Assembly: GCA_964035015.1 (NCBI GenBank) | Contig: OZ035998.1 | Span: forward strand, 17,209,760 to 17,273,759 | Length of the DNA stretch: 64,000 bases | Source of the DNA: Corallium rubrum | Lineage: Eukaryota > Cnidaria > Anthozoa > Scleralcyonacea > Coralliidae | Reading direction: 5' to 3' | In this document: positions 1-11,990 of the stretch, piece after piece | How positions within the stretch are numbered: position 1 is the stretch's first letter | How the letters are laid out: each line of letters starts with the position of its first letter | The notes under the pieces: model-generated | The model's database searches: none | Told to the model about the DNA's origin: nothing | Seen by the model: the letters and a program-made list of their open reading frames with translations, nothing else | Made by a program: the position numbers and the translations under genes

Positions 1-512
1 CGTTTGGTTTGTTTTCGAACAAAGCAAACTTTCGTATTTTATACTCTGTCTAACGCCAGACGATTTTACTAGCCAAGTGGAGAGCCCTCGGTAGTGAAGG
101 AGCGATGCTCTTTCAATACTATTTTAAGAAGCAATAAAAAAATGTTATTTTCATATACAAGGTTAATGATACTTTTTCAGTTCAATCTACAACTTCGTTC
201 AGTTCGTTGAACTTATTAAACCTTGGCAGTGATGAATTTTACACTTTTTCTTATTACTGCATGCCGACGAATACTCGATATACATTTGAATTTCTTTTCG
301 ATATAATAATATAATAAATGTATTAAATATATTTGTAAATATAGTAAGTCAAAACAAAATGTTGAGTAGAAGCGAGAATCTGTGGAAACACCGTGACGTT
401 TACTATATGTCGACTTAACTGTCGACGACCTATATTGAGTATATAAGACCGTAAAAGACCACAAAGTCTTGCTTCTATTACAAATTGTCAACATGTAATT
501 ATTCAAATATTT
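1..512. other. Gene-free flank
   Basis: No ORF here has codon structure or similarity I recognise. Around 45-110 the text resembles the interior of the TTAA-flanked MITEs at 19192-19466 (shared words such as CTAACGCCAGACGATTTTACT), so an old partial copy probably lies here. Confidence 0.5.
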
Positions 513-1003
513 AAACTAAACTAAACTAAACTAAACTAAACTAAACTAAACTAAACTAAACTAAACTAAACTAAACTAAACTAAACTAAACTAAACTAAA
601 CTAGACTAGACTAGACTGGGACTGGAACTGAAACTGGACTGGAACTGGACTGGAACTGGACTGGAACTGAACTGAACTGAACTGAACTAATCCTATTTAC
701 ACTGGGTACTAGTATAGCTCTATCAGTTACAATATATCTAACTGTTCTCCCTAGAGGTCTAGTAAGGGGCATCCCTTATTAGTCCAGTGTTACTGTATAC
801 AGGAGCTCGAGGAAATTAACCGGAGTACCCGGAGGAAACCTGGGGTGTCCGGTAGAGTCAAACTGGAAGCATTCTTCTCACATGCGGCCACGGTGAAATT
901 TTTTAATCATGCAGATAACTGCTGAGAGCAGGTATCGAACCCAGGTCGCAGAGGTGAAAGGCACGTGCGCTAACCATGCACTGTGCCACCAACACCTCAC
1001 CAA
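513..1003 (-). mobile_element. tRNA-derived SINE with (TTTAG)n tail
   Basis: Read on the minus strand from about 1003, a tRNA-like head carries a B-box-like GGTTCGATACC (near 926-936) and an A-box-like GTGGCACAGTGC. A body with two 'CTCCGG' words follows, and the element ends in a long (TTTAG)n tail, seen on the plus strand as CTAAA repeats at 513-604. A second copy with the same head and body lies at 10645-10940. The head marks pol III transcription and the tail marks LINE-assisted insertion. The exact 5' end is uncertain. Confidence 0.8.
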
Positions 1004-2141
1004 CTCCCCATAATAAAAAAATGTAGAATCGTGAAATCTTGCACTTTTTATTAAAAATATTTATTTGTGAAAGAATAGAAATAAAAGATATTTTTATATA
1101 ACAATCAATTGAGTATTTTATACCAAACCGTTACATTATTAACAAAAGAATATATCTAGAATAGTTATTACATAAGAAAACGTTGTTAGGATATGTTTAC
1201 CAATAGTAATACTACATGTATATGGTGAAGGGTGAACATATTATTCATTGCATATAGTTGCATCGTTGAATTGATTGTCATTAGAAGCTATTACATGTTA
1301 CAGAACTTAATACATATGATGATTAACTATATCAATATTCAATAACCGAACCACATCAATACATTTACTTCTCCTACTTGGGAAATTTAGTTTTTATATA
1401 AATAAAGAGTGATTTTACACCAAATAGCCGCCATTTCTATTTATTCCTATTGAATTATTTAATTTAACATAATAAGGGTATTCTTTAACAATTACTAGAA
1501 AGTACTGCATTTCAAAGTAGAGTTTTCATGCGGAAATTGAGTACAGTTTTTTCGATAACATTTGGACATTTCCACGATCGAACAACGACTGATAAGTGCT
1601 ATTTTCAAAGATAGATTTTTAAGAACCCATCCAAGATTATTACCATCCAATAATTTGTTCCATTGTAATCAAGCTTATTATTATTATTATTAAGTCACTT
1701 ACAGTAACCCAATCAAAAACCTCAGTGTTAGAAAGTAAGCGACATTGTTATATAGCTAGAGTTTCGCTGGATACAACGATGACTATCATTGGTTGGTTTG
1801 TGGTCACATGACCTTAGCTAAATTTCAATGTCTACCGAGCGGGCAATAATTGAGAACTTATTGCCTGCGCGGGCAATAAGTTTTCAATTGTTGACCGCTA
1901 GAACTTTGAACTCTTCACGGTTTCCTATAAACAAAAGCTTGTTTGGTAAGAAAAAAAGAATATTATAGGTCTTCAAAGCATGTGTGAAGATTAACTGGAG
2001 AAATGTATTGTTGTTCTTTTGTCCTGAGACTCATATTTGTTTATTTGATGTGAAATTACAGAGCCAGGCGAAATGTTTTGGTAAGTCTTTCCCTTGATAA
2101 ACGTCGAAATTATTCAGCGAAACTCAAGCTATATAACAAAA
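1004..2141. other. Gene-free AT-rich stretch
   Basis: Both strands are broken by frequent stops. I see no exon-like segment, RNA gene or TE terminus. It lies downstream of the receptor gene, which ends at 4232 on the minus strand. Confidence 0.4.
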
Positions 2142-2282
2142 CACTTAATGTCTGATCCCTCGAGAAACAGTTAGTTTTGTTTTCCCTCGAGTCTCGATGT
2201 TTCCTTCGACTTCGTCTCAGGAAATATCAAGACTCTCGGGAAGACAAAACTAACTGTTTCCCTCGGGAGCAGACATTAAGTG
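2142..2282. mobile_element. Hairpin MITE (CACTTAATGTCTG ends)
   Basis: The two halves are reverse complements: CACTTAATGTCTG and AAACAGTTAGTTTTG on the left match CAAAACTAACTGTTT and CAGACATTAAGTG on the right. The whole element folds into a long stem of roughly 60 bp per arm. The element at 33441-33551 has the same plan with related words (AAACAGTATG, CCCTCG). Confidence 0.7.
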
Positions 2283-3714
2283 TATATTATATCTAACCTA
2301 TATTAAATTAGGCCAACCTGTCCTACGGGTTTACTCGTTTTAACGACTTGGCTTCGTGCTTACCACAAGTTCTATAAGTAACAACACTGCGAGGGTTGAC
2401 TACAGTACAATAAATTACAAGGTTATAACAACGTGACAGTGTGACTATCGTAAGTTGGGCACTTAGACGACGAAAAGCACATGAGTGATAAGTTTTCCGC
2501 CTATTCAGTTGTACTGCTCTTTGAAACAATTTTTATCCAAGATTAAGCAGGTTGACTTTTGGACCAAAATAACAGGAGTTGGGACTGTACTATAATGTCA
2601 ATGGTTTTAATTTTCTAAGTGGCCCCACTTACAGTATAGTTCCACTGTAATTGTAACAATAATTATTGCTTTAAACATGTCGGGTTTTGAAGAATACCAC
2701 AATAGTGATTTGTTAATCAAAAACAGTTTTTGAAATACCCGCTTGTCAGTCGATGACCAATCGTGAACATTTTCCAAAGATACCAAAAATTGTACGCATT
2801 CATCTCATGGAAATCTTATTTTAAAGTATACTTTCCAGCACTTGCCCATGCATACACTGTAATTAAGGTCAATAAAAAGAATCGATTTTATGAGGATTGT
2901 CTCAGCTGCCAAGAGGTACGTTTACAAAGTTCTACATAATAGAAAGATATGTTTTAATTAGTTACTTCTCTTAAACAAAGTGACGTGTTAAACGTGAGAC
3001 GCACTCGTTACTGCGCATTCGCGGAGTTTGCTTACATTTCAGTCTTTGTTGATATTTTATTTTTCTTACGGATGAGTAAAATCTGAAACCCCCATTACGA
3101 CGGTTTGACCTTGGCCTTTGGTCAGTTGAGGAAGGAATCACGCTGTATTTAGCAAAATCTTTCGTTGTTACTCAAGATAATCATCTTATTATACCTGAAC
3201 ACGATCATAATATATATAAGAACGGAGCAACATACAACCAAGTTACCGATGACTTAGCATGGTATAAATAAAGTAAAGCGCGTATAGACACTAGTTAGCT
3301 TCCAGAATTTGGAATTTTCCTACATTAGGTTTTAAATTGGATATGAGAGAGCACAGTATAAAAGCATTATAACCCAATATTGCGTGCCACCTTCGACTCA
3401 AAGCAAATAATTGTGGGTGCGACAAGACGACTAAAATTATCTGTTAACAGATATATACACTGCATAAGCATATATGTTTCTAATGCCTTAGTTCGGCCAC
3501 ATTTTGACTGCTGCAATAAAGTATATGATTCTTTTTCTGCAGTGAACTAAGAGATTTTAATCTATTTTAATCAAAAGATTAAGCCCATTACAAAACAGAT
3601 CTGAAAAAATTGTTCTGAATGTGAGTAATAGGTGTTTACAAATTCACAAAATAGAAAAGTTGCACAAGGTATGACGCCAAATTATCTGTTTATAAATAAA
3701 ATGCATGGAGAATT
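2283..3714. other. Gene-free stretch
   Basis: No convincing coding exon, RNA gene or intact repeat was recognised. The short ORF at 2323-2529 (minus) has no domain and looks like chance. Confidence 0.4.
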
Positions 3715-3880
3715 TTTGTACTATCACTATCACAACTACTACCACTACAACAACATGCACTACCACAACTACTATACCACGACTACCACAACCACGACCA
3801 CTACAACAACCACAATCACTAACACAATCACTACTGCTACCATAACCACTCTTACCACTTCAATCACCAGCACCAATACA
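3715..3880 (+). repeat. Degenerate ACCACAACTACT-type microsatellite
   Basis: Irregular trinucleotide-based repeats of CAC, AAC and ACT units run for about 165 bp. A shorter patch of the complementary composition (GGTGGT, GTTGTGG) lies at 4165-4230. An ORF of His, Tyr and Thr repeats through it is a by-product. Confidence 0.7.
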
Positions 3881-3905
3881 TATATAAATATACAAACAGT
3901 GAAAT

Positions 3906-4075
3906 AAAAGTAGTGCATGTGCTGCGTGTAGGCACTGTTGAAATACAAATCGAAATATCCTTCGTTAGAGAGGTTGGTTTCTCTCTGACGAAAGGCCTTT
4001 GCTCGAAACGTTAGAAAACTACAGTACGTTCAATAATTTTGGCAGTACTCAAACCTTACTATATTTGGATTTATA
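3906..4075 (-). mobile_element. Degraded copy of a hairpin repeat family
   Basis: It carries the family's tail (GTGCTGCGTGTAGGCACTGT), then AATCGAAATAT, then GCTCGAAACGTTAGAAAACT and CTTACTATATTTGG. Better-preserved copies are at 45561-45766 and 51899-52038, where the tail reads CTGCCTACGCAGCACGCTAC in the opposite orientation. Confidence 0.6.
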
Positions 4076-4168
4076 AATACACAACTCGTGCATGTAGTGG
4101 CAATAACTTATTCATATTTTAGTTAAAATGAGTTATTGCCACTGCATGAGTTGTATATTTATAAATGT
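4071..4168. repeat. Short perfect-looking palindrome
   Basis: ATTTATAAATACACAACTCG near 4071 is mirrored by GAGTTGTATATTTATAAAT ending near 4168, and GTGGCAATAACT by AGTTATTGCCAC. The arms are about 45 bp around a short loop. Confidence 0.6.
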
Positions 4169-4231
4169 ATTGGTGGTGGTGATTGCAGTGGTAATGGTAG
4201 AGGTTGTGGTTGTAGTAGTGCATGTTGTTGT

Positions 4232-4352
4232 CTAATACTTTTTACTTCTCACCTTTTCATCAGCAAGGTAACTTTCGGTGATAGCGACAATTTCGTTAAA
4301 GTCTGGGCGGTCATGCGATTTTACGTTCCAACATTGAAGCATCAAGTCATAA
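4232..4352 (-). CDS. Receptor exon 24: kinase alphaH-alphaI and C-terminus
   Basis: It encodes [18 protein letters not shown], the classic 'YxLMxxCW...RPxF' end of a tyrosine kinase, then a short 20-residue tail to TAG at 4232-4234. The acceptor is GGCAG at the high end. The one-base carry-over completes an Ile codon with exon 23. The tail contains one Tyr (SYLADE) and ends in KKY. Confidence 0.9.
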
Positions 4353-5775
4353 CTGCCATATATCATAAAACAAAAATATATTTGAAGATGACATGTTAGT
4401 ATAGGTAATAGCATGGTTTCGAGTGCAATTTGGAAAAAAACATGCACGAGTGAGTTTTTCAAAGACTATCAAAATTGCACGAGTCCAAAGGACGAGTGCT
4501 ATTTGAGGTCTTTGAAAAACTCACGAGTGCATGGTTTTTTCAAATTGCACAAGAAATCATGCTATTACTTATTAATAATATACGTGAAAAAATTTAACAT
4601 GAAGAGAATTTTTCCAATCAAACTGCTTTGTGCAAATAACATACATGAAAAAATTTAACAGGAAGAGCTTTTTGCTGATCAGCAGAATAGAGAGTCAGCG
4701 AAAACAGTGAATAAAAGTGCAACTTTGAATACAACTTTCAAAACTATGAATAAAGAACAATTTAACGTAGAAGAAAAATAAAGTAAATTGTGTCGAATGT
4801 TGTCTTTAGAAGATGGTTTTAGGTTTGTGAACTTCTAAAGCGAAGTACTAAAAATAATATTTGATATTCTATTTTCCTTGTTTGTTCAGAATATAACAGA
4901 TTGATATACAACTACATGTACGGTTATGAAAGTAAAATGTAGATTAATCTGCCCAAACGTACATTCTGTCGGGACATTTTTCAGGCTTCTGCAGACGATA
5001 ACCTCGACGAAGGTGTTCTATTAGCTTTGCAACTTCAAGCTCCTGGTAAGGCATCATAGCTTAGGGAAATAACATCAAAAGTACGTTAAAAACACATAAA
5101 AATATTAAAACACTACCAGTATTATTGTACGAGTCCCAATCATGCACATATTTTGGTTTGTCAGTTACAATAATATTTGTAGTAGTCTTTACACGTTTCA
5201 GACCAAATGTAAAATTTTGACCACGTATCTGAATAATAGAATTAGAATTTCTCTATTTTTGCAATGTTTGTATCAGCACGATGCGGTGCTCACGTTGTAA
5301 ACAATTAAAATGCATGTCAAACATGTCAAAAAACTATATAAAGATCATTTTAAAATCAGTACGTTTTTGCCTTTGGTATCGAAAATTAAGGTTTATCTAG
5401 ATGCATTGTATGGATATTAAGTATAAGTCTCAGTAGACCAAAGTATAGATCAGGTATGTTTTATTAGGTTTTATATGTAAAGTTTCAAACAAGTTTTGAA
5501 TCTGTTCTTCTTCGAATCCTTTTCTGTTCGTATTTTAGATCAGTTCCTTCATTATCTCATCTAGTGCATGTCGTACGTTTTATGTCTACACACCTCCTGT
5601 TTCAATTTCCCACAATACAATACCATAAGACCACCTTGTAAAAAATAGGATCAGTAGGATTAGAAATGTTCTGACTATTGGGGTGGGTCATAATTTTAGG
5701 GTCGGGCTTGGTAGTTTAACCCAGTAGGGGACTTTGTGTCCTATTGTTATTCCGCCATGTATATACTTGTTATAC

Positions 5776-5859
<84 letters not shown>

Positions 5860-8800
5860 ATAGAATAGAAGCTATTCATAAAATTAAAATTATACTTTTG
5901 ATGACGATTTGGTGTGCATCCACATATCTTTTGAAAACAATTATGACTCTTGATAATTAGGTTCAAGGCTGAACATGTTGGAATAATGAAATACCCATAA
6001 TAATTTCCCTCTTTTAATACTTTGATCCAAACACATGAGATGTTGCGAGACTCAAAAAAACCCGTCAAAAAAAGTTGAGCCACTAGGGTGTGGGTTTACA
6101 TTGTCCAGAAGTGTTGATCAATTGTATATCTCAAGCTCATTAATAATTCATGCTAAAAACAAAGCAAAGCAGTACTGTGTCGGTGGTCTAAGTATCACAG
6201 AAGAAATAATTTTCTATTAAAATACTTATTTATTTAAAATGATATAGAAAACACTGGGAAGAACGTTTCTTAAGGATATCCAAACACTTCGAAGTTTGTT
6301 TAAAAACATCGACTTTATCTAAATTTTCAACAAACGTCTAGACGTTTGTAAATCCTAATGAAACACTCGTCCCCGTGTACGATATATTCTATGAACCACT
6401 TTTTATGTACTGTGTGCTTCAAGATAGGGTTAATCTATTTTTTGTTGTTAGTACTAAGTTATATACTTACACGTCACTTTTTAAGGTATAAGAGCCATCT
6501 GTTAGTGATTCAAATGCCATCCAGCGTGCTTGCAGCTTTCCCTAAAATTGTTTTAATATAATCTATAAGAAAACTTAGAAATCTGTAGATCTCGAGTGAC
6601 AGACGACCACATAAAGAACTAATAGACAATGTATACTCTTGAATAGAAAAAAATATATATTTCTTTTTATGTTGGAAAAGATTTCTGAAATTTTCTGTAA
6701 GCTGTGTTTTCATGTGTTTGTTTGTTTGTTTGTTTGTTTGTTTGTTTGTTTGTTTGTTTGTTTGTTTGTTTGTTTGTTTGTTTGTTTGTTCGTTCGTTCG
6801 TTCGTTCGTTCGTTCGTTCGTTCGTTCGTTCGTTCGTTCGTTCGTTCGTTCGTTCGTTCGTTCGTTCGTTCGTTCGTTCGTTCGTTCGTTCGTTCGTTCG
6901 TTCGTTCGTTCGTTCGTTCGTTCGTTCGTTCGTTCGTTCGTTCGTTCGTTCGTTCGTACGTTCGTTCGTACGTTCGTTTGTTTGTTCGTTTGTTTGTTTG
7001 TTTACTCTGGCTGTGTTTGGAAATGTTATAAGCTAATAAACTAAAGCTAATTGGTTATCACGTAACTAATTTGTTTCACAATTAAAAATTAGGGGCCGAT
7101 TACATGACTCGGCTAACCGGGCTGACTCGTGTCACGAAACTCTTTCCTCGGCCACAAAAGGAGATTTTAATCAACGTTAGGATTTGTTTACATCTAAATT
7201 AAACCAAATCTTCTTTGCAAATTTAGTTTATGCGAGTTGCAAAACCACAGTACGATCATGCGTGCGCCAGGCTAACCCAGTTAACCGGGCTCATGCATGT
7301 AAACAGCCCCTTAGAACAAGAATGTACGTCTTGGAAACCATAACTTTCAAATAACCTTCAGAAAGAAAAGGGCGTAGTTTTTTGCGCGTTTATAAAACCA
7401 TGCATTGACCACACAAATAACATAAATAGTAAAAAATTGATATGGCAACTGATATTTTAAAGACTTAGTCTATTTCCCTATTAAGAAATCGATTCCGTAT
7501 TAAACCCTTACAGTTGAACGCAACAGTTTACTTACCCCATTTGCTTCTTGATAAGTCCCTCGTTCGTAGATGTCACGCGCGAGTCCAAAATTAGAAATTT
7601 TTGCAGTTAAGTCTCCAGTAAGAAGAACATTTTTAGCGGCTAGATCTCTGTGAACAACCTAAAACATTAGAAGATAATTTATGTGAAAAATAGTTTGCTG
7701 TTAACTCAACAAACTGTGTGATTATAGATTTCTAATCTGTGGCATTTTATTAGTGTTGTTATTAGGATTGATCCATTACCTGAAATGTTTTTTAAACTAA
7801 GTCAAAAAAATCAACTTAGTTTTCTGATGGTAAAATCATAAATTGTTGTTTACTGTGTACAAGCCCTGAGCTTACATTTAGAAAATTTGGATATACCATT
7901 CTAAATCTTAACAACTTGGGAAGCTTAATAAGTAAAGAACAAAACATATTCCAAAAAAATTCCATCCTGAAAACTCAAGATATGAGTTAAGACAAGCGGA
8001 ACTACGGTGAAATTGTATTAATAATTAAATTTAAATAAGTAAATCTATTAATAATTATGCACGGTACTTCTAACATAAGACCCTCGTTCCAAAACCGTGG
8101 TACAAAGAATCGAAATTTCAAGAGCACTGAGACAACCTTTCTACGTGGTTCAGTTCAACGCTCTCGTCATTTTGGGTTTGAATATTGTACCATGTACTAA
8201 TTTTGCGTTTATGGAAAAGAAGAGGTCCAAAAAGTTGCCTTTACTTACCTAATAAAAAATATTAAGTTTGTTAAGTTTGATAACAATCTCAAGCTCGCTT
8301 AAAAAAACTCAGCTTCACGAGAGAGTTTATTTATTTGAAAGGTAGGGCGCTTATTTATTTTAAAACAATGCAGCAGGATAAGGTATTAGGGTTCAATTTT
8401 TCTCACAAGTTGCTAAATTGTAATTGCCCATAATAATTGAAAACTCGTTATAAAGGATAAAGGACTGGGTGACAAAGTTTTTGTAATGTAACCTTACCTT
8501 TGCATCGGCAAGATGATTCATTCCTTGCGCAATTTCATTAGCCAATCTCATTTTAACTCTTGCTGACAAAGCTTCTACTGCATAATTTACATCTTGGTTC
8601 TCTCTGTTCTCCTTTAAATAGTTGTCCAAGGTTCCATTACTGCACAACTCAAGAATTATTAACGGATTTTCTACAGATATCAATTGTGCAATTCCGTTAA
8701 GATTAATGTATAAAAGCACAAAAAATGATAAAAAATAAATGCAGAAGAGACTAGATTATATAGTGTAGACCCTAGAACCGTTCTTGATAATTTTTTTCAA

Positions 8801-11800
8801 AGTTATGATGATTTGAGCAGCGCTCAGTAACATATAAAGTAGCCACCATATGCTTAATAAAAGACTACCAAAGCCAATCATTGCAGCAGCACATGTATAC
8901 GGAAATAAAAAATTACTCAGTTCTCATACTACAGTGTCACGACATGCAGGAACCGTCCATGTTAATACACAAGTTCAATTTTTGGACGTAATTTGGTTTC
9001 AATTGATTACGTAATTTGGTTTCAATGATAGATCCACTGTCTCTCAGCTCATGATAGATCCAATCTTAATAAAGTAATTTGGTTTCAATGATAGATCCAC
9101 TGTCTCTCAGCTCATTCAAGTAGTTCATGAATATGCCACGGCACTTGAGAAAAAACAACAAGTTGATGTTATATACTTAGACTTTGCCAAAGCTTTTGAT
9201 AAAGTCTCTCACAATAAACTTTTGTATAAACTAGAGTCTTTCGGTATAAAGGGTAATTTGTTATCTTGGTTTCAGGCATATTTATTGGGTCGACAGCATA
9301 GGGTTGTGATTAATGGTAAGGCTTCAGATTATTTACCAATTACATCGGGAGTACCTCAGGGGTCAGTCTTAGGACCCCTGTTGTTTCTCATATATATTTA
9401 TGATATGCCAAAATGTATTTCTAGAGAAACTAGTCTGCCATTGTTTGCAGATGACTCTAAGTGTTTTAGAGTAATTTTGGGGCAAGAAGATGGTAATGCA
9501 TTGCAGAATGATCTTAACAGGCTTTTAGATTGGGCTAAGACCTGGGGTATGGAATTTAACCGCTCTAAGTGCAAAGTTATGAGAATAACACGAAAAAAAG
9601 TACCGTTTGAAAGAGATTACTATCTTGGCAATTGGAAATTGAATAGAGTTATAATCGAAAAGGATCTAGGAATACTTATATCTCATAATTTAAACTGGAA
9701 TGAACACATTGATTTTATTGTATCAAAGTCTCACAGGATGCTTAATCTCTTGTATCGTACCTGTAAGGATATAAGTGATACTCAAGTTAAGAAACAATTA
9801 TATCTAACATGGGTTAGATCTCGGCTTGAGTATGCTTGCCCTGTTTGGTCCCCTTACACTAAGAGAAATATAAGAGCTTTAGAGCAAGTACAAAGGAAAG
9901 CCACGAGATTTATTGTTGGCAAAGACTTAAACTATAATGAAAGGTTACTAAAATTAGAACTTTTGCCCTTGATATACAGGAGAGAGATTCTAGACCATAT
10001 ATTTTTTTATAAATGTTTTAAGGGCATATGTGAATTAGATATCTCGCAGTATGTCTCTTTTCGTATTAACACCAGAAATCTTAGAAGTATAGACAATCTA
10101 ACTTTAAGTGTTCATTTCAGTAGAACTGAAGCTTTTAAAAACAGTTATTTCATTCGAATATGTAGATTATGGAATGGGCTGCCCTTGAATGTACGTGAGT
10201 CTGAGTCACTTGCGATATTCCAACGTAAACTTTATTTGTTATATAATGGAAAATGTTATTATTAATGATTATTAGGATTACGTATTTATTTAATATTATT
10301 AATTTTGTTACTGATAGATGTATATTATTGTTTATTTATTTATACTTAAATTAGTGATAAGTAACCTATACATATATTGTATTATACGGTAGATTTATAT
10401 ATTATTTGGTGGTTTAAACTCGATGGAATCTTGAATTCTGTTTTAAACCTACCTAAATAACATTATAATTATATAAATTTGTAATTATTGTTATTTAAAC
10501 TTGATTAAATTCAAATTCAAATTTATTAAAAATTCTAGACTAAGTGAAAAAGGCATATCTATATATGGAGTAATATTCAAAAATTTTTATTAAACATAAT
10601 TTGACAAAAACAAAAATGCAATATAGTAAACCAAAACCATTATAAAAAACCTAAACTAAACTAACCTTATTTATACTGGATAACTCTATCAGTTATATCT
10701 AAACTGTTATCCTCAGAGATCCAGTAAGGGCCCATCCTCATTGGTCCAGTGTTACTACTGGAGGAAACCGGAGTACTCGGAGGAAACCTCTGGTGTTTGG
10801 TAGAGTCAAACTGGAAGCACTCTCCTCACATGCGCCAAGGTGAAATTTTAATCAGATAACTGCACGTGCAGGAATCGAACCTGGCTCGCAGAGGTGAAAG
10901 GCACGTGCACTAAGCACTGTGCCACTAATACCCCCTCTAGCAAGAAAGTCAAATCTAATGCACTATAGGCTCGGTTTGTGCGATTCTTTTCGGTTGCACG
11001 CAGATTAACTATTATTTTGTACTAATTTTGCATCCTTTTTCAATTTGCGCAAATATTAATAATAAATCTAATTTTTTCAAACATTTCCCCTTCAAACATT
11101 TAGCCGAAAATTTAATAAATTTGTAATGAGACAGAAAAAATTCTGAAGAAACTAAACATACCATCACGTGTACAAGCACCAATTAAATTGACAATATTAT
11201 TGTGCTTGCCGACCTCCGAGATATTACGCAGTTCTTCCATTAGATCATTGACATCTTCTTCATTGAAGTCATCTGTGTAAGGGGAATCAAAAGAAATTTT
11301 ATACCACAATGACGGAAAAGAGAAATAACTTAATAGACATTGATCAAACCTTTTATACTGCACTACAATATTTGTGAAGCTATCTTTTGAAATTGTAATA
11401 CAATGCCTATACAGCACTATATTATATAGTAATTGTTTGTGCTTGCGTATGTACATACTATTAAACTACACTACCTTTTAACATTTTAACTGCACACGGT
11501 TCAGTAGTATTTCCAATCGGTCTTAAAACTTTCCCTTCGACAACAACAATGCCAAAATCTCCTGGTTCTACAGTTCTTTGTATCAGTTGAACTGAAGATC
11601 TTGGTATCTCATTCCAACACGGTTTTCCTTCTGTTTCTGAAATAGCTTTATTTTCGTAAACATTTTCATTCCGTCTGTTCCTGACTATCATTTGAAATGA
11701 AGCCTAAAATAAAAATGTCAAATATTTCATCAATTGACACAGGCTTGCGTGCCTAAGATTATTATTTAAGGATAATCGCTGTTGAGGCAGTCGTTCTCTC

Positions 11801-11915
11801 TGCCTTCTCCGACATTGCAGACCGTGTAGTGAAACCTCAATTATACAACGACCACCAAACTTGCTGGTGCAACTATCTACAGTAGACGAGTAGCTCTCAC
11901 ATAAGTGTTCTGTTG

Positions 11916-11990
<75 letters not shown>

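Noticed and set aside
216..506. 96-codon minus-strand ORF
   Set aside because: No domain and irregular composition; it ends near the SINE tail. Treated as chance.
6639..7044. Overlapping ORFs with VCLF and RSFV repeats
   Set aside because: By-products of the (TTTG)/(TTCG) array.
9222..10265. Possible host gene with RT-like similarity
   Set aside because: Complete RT motif order, 5' truncation and position in an antisense intron show an ordinary LINE insertion.
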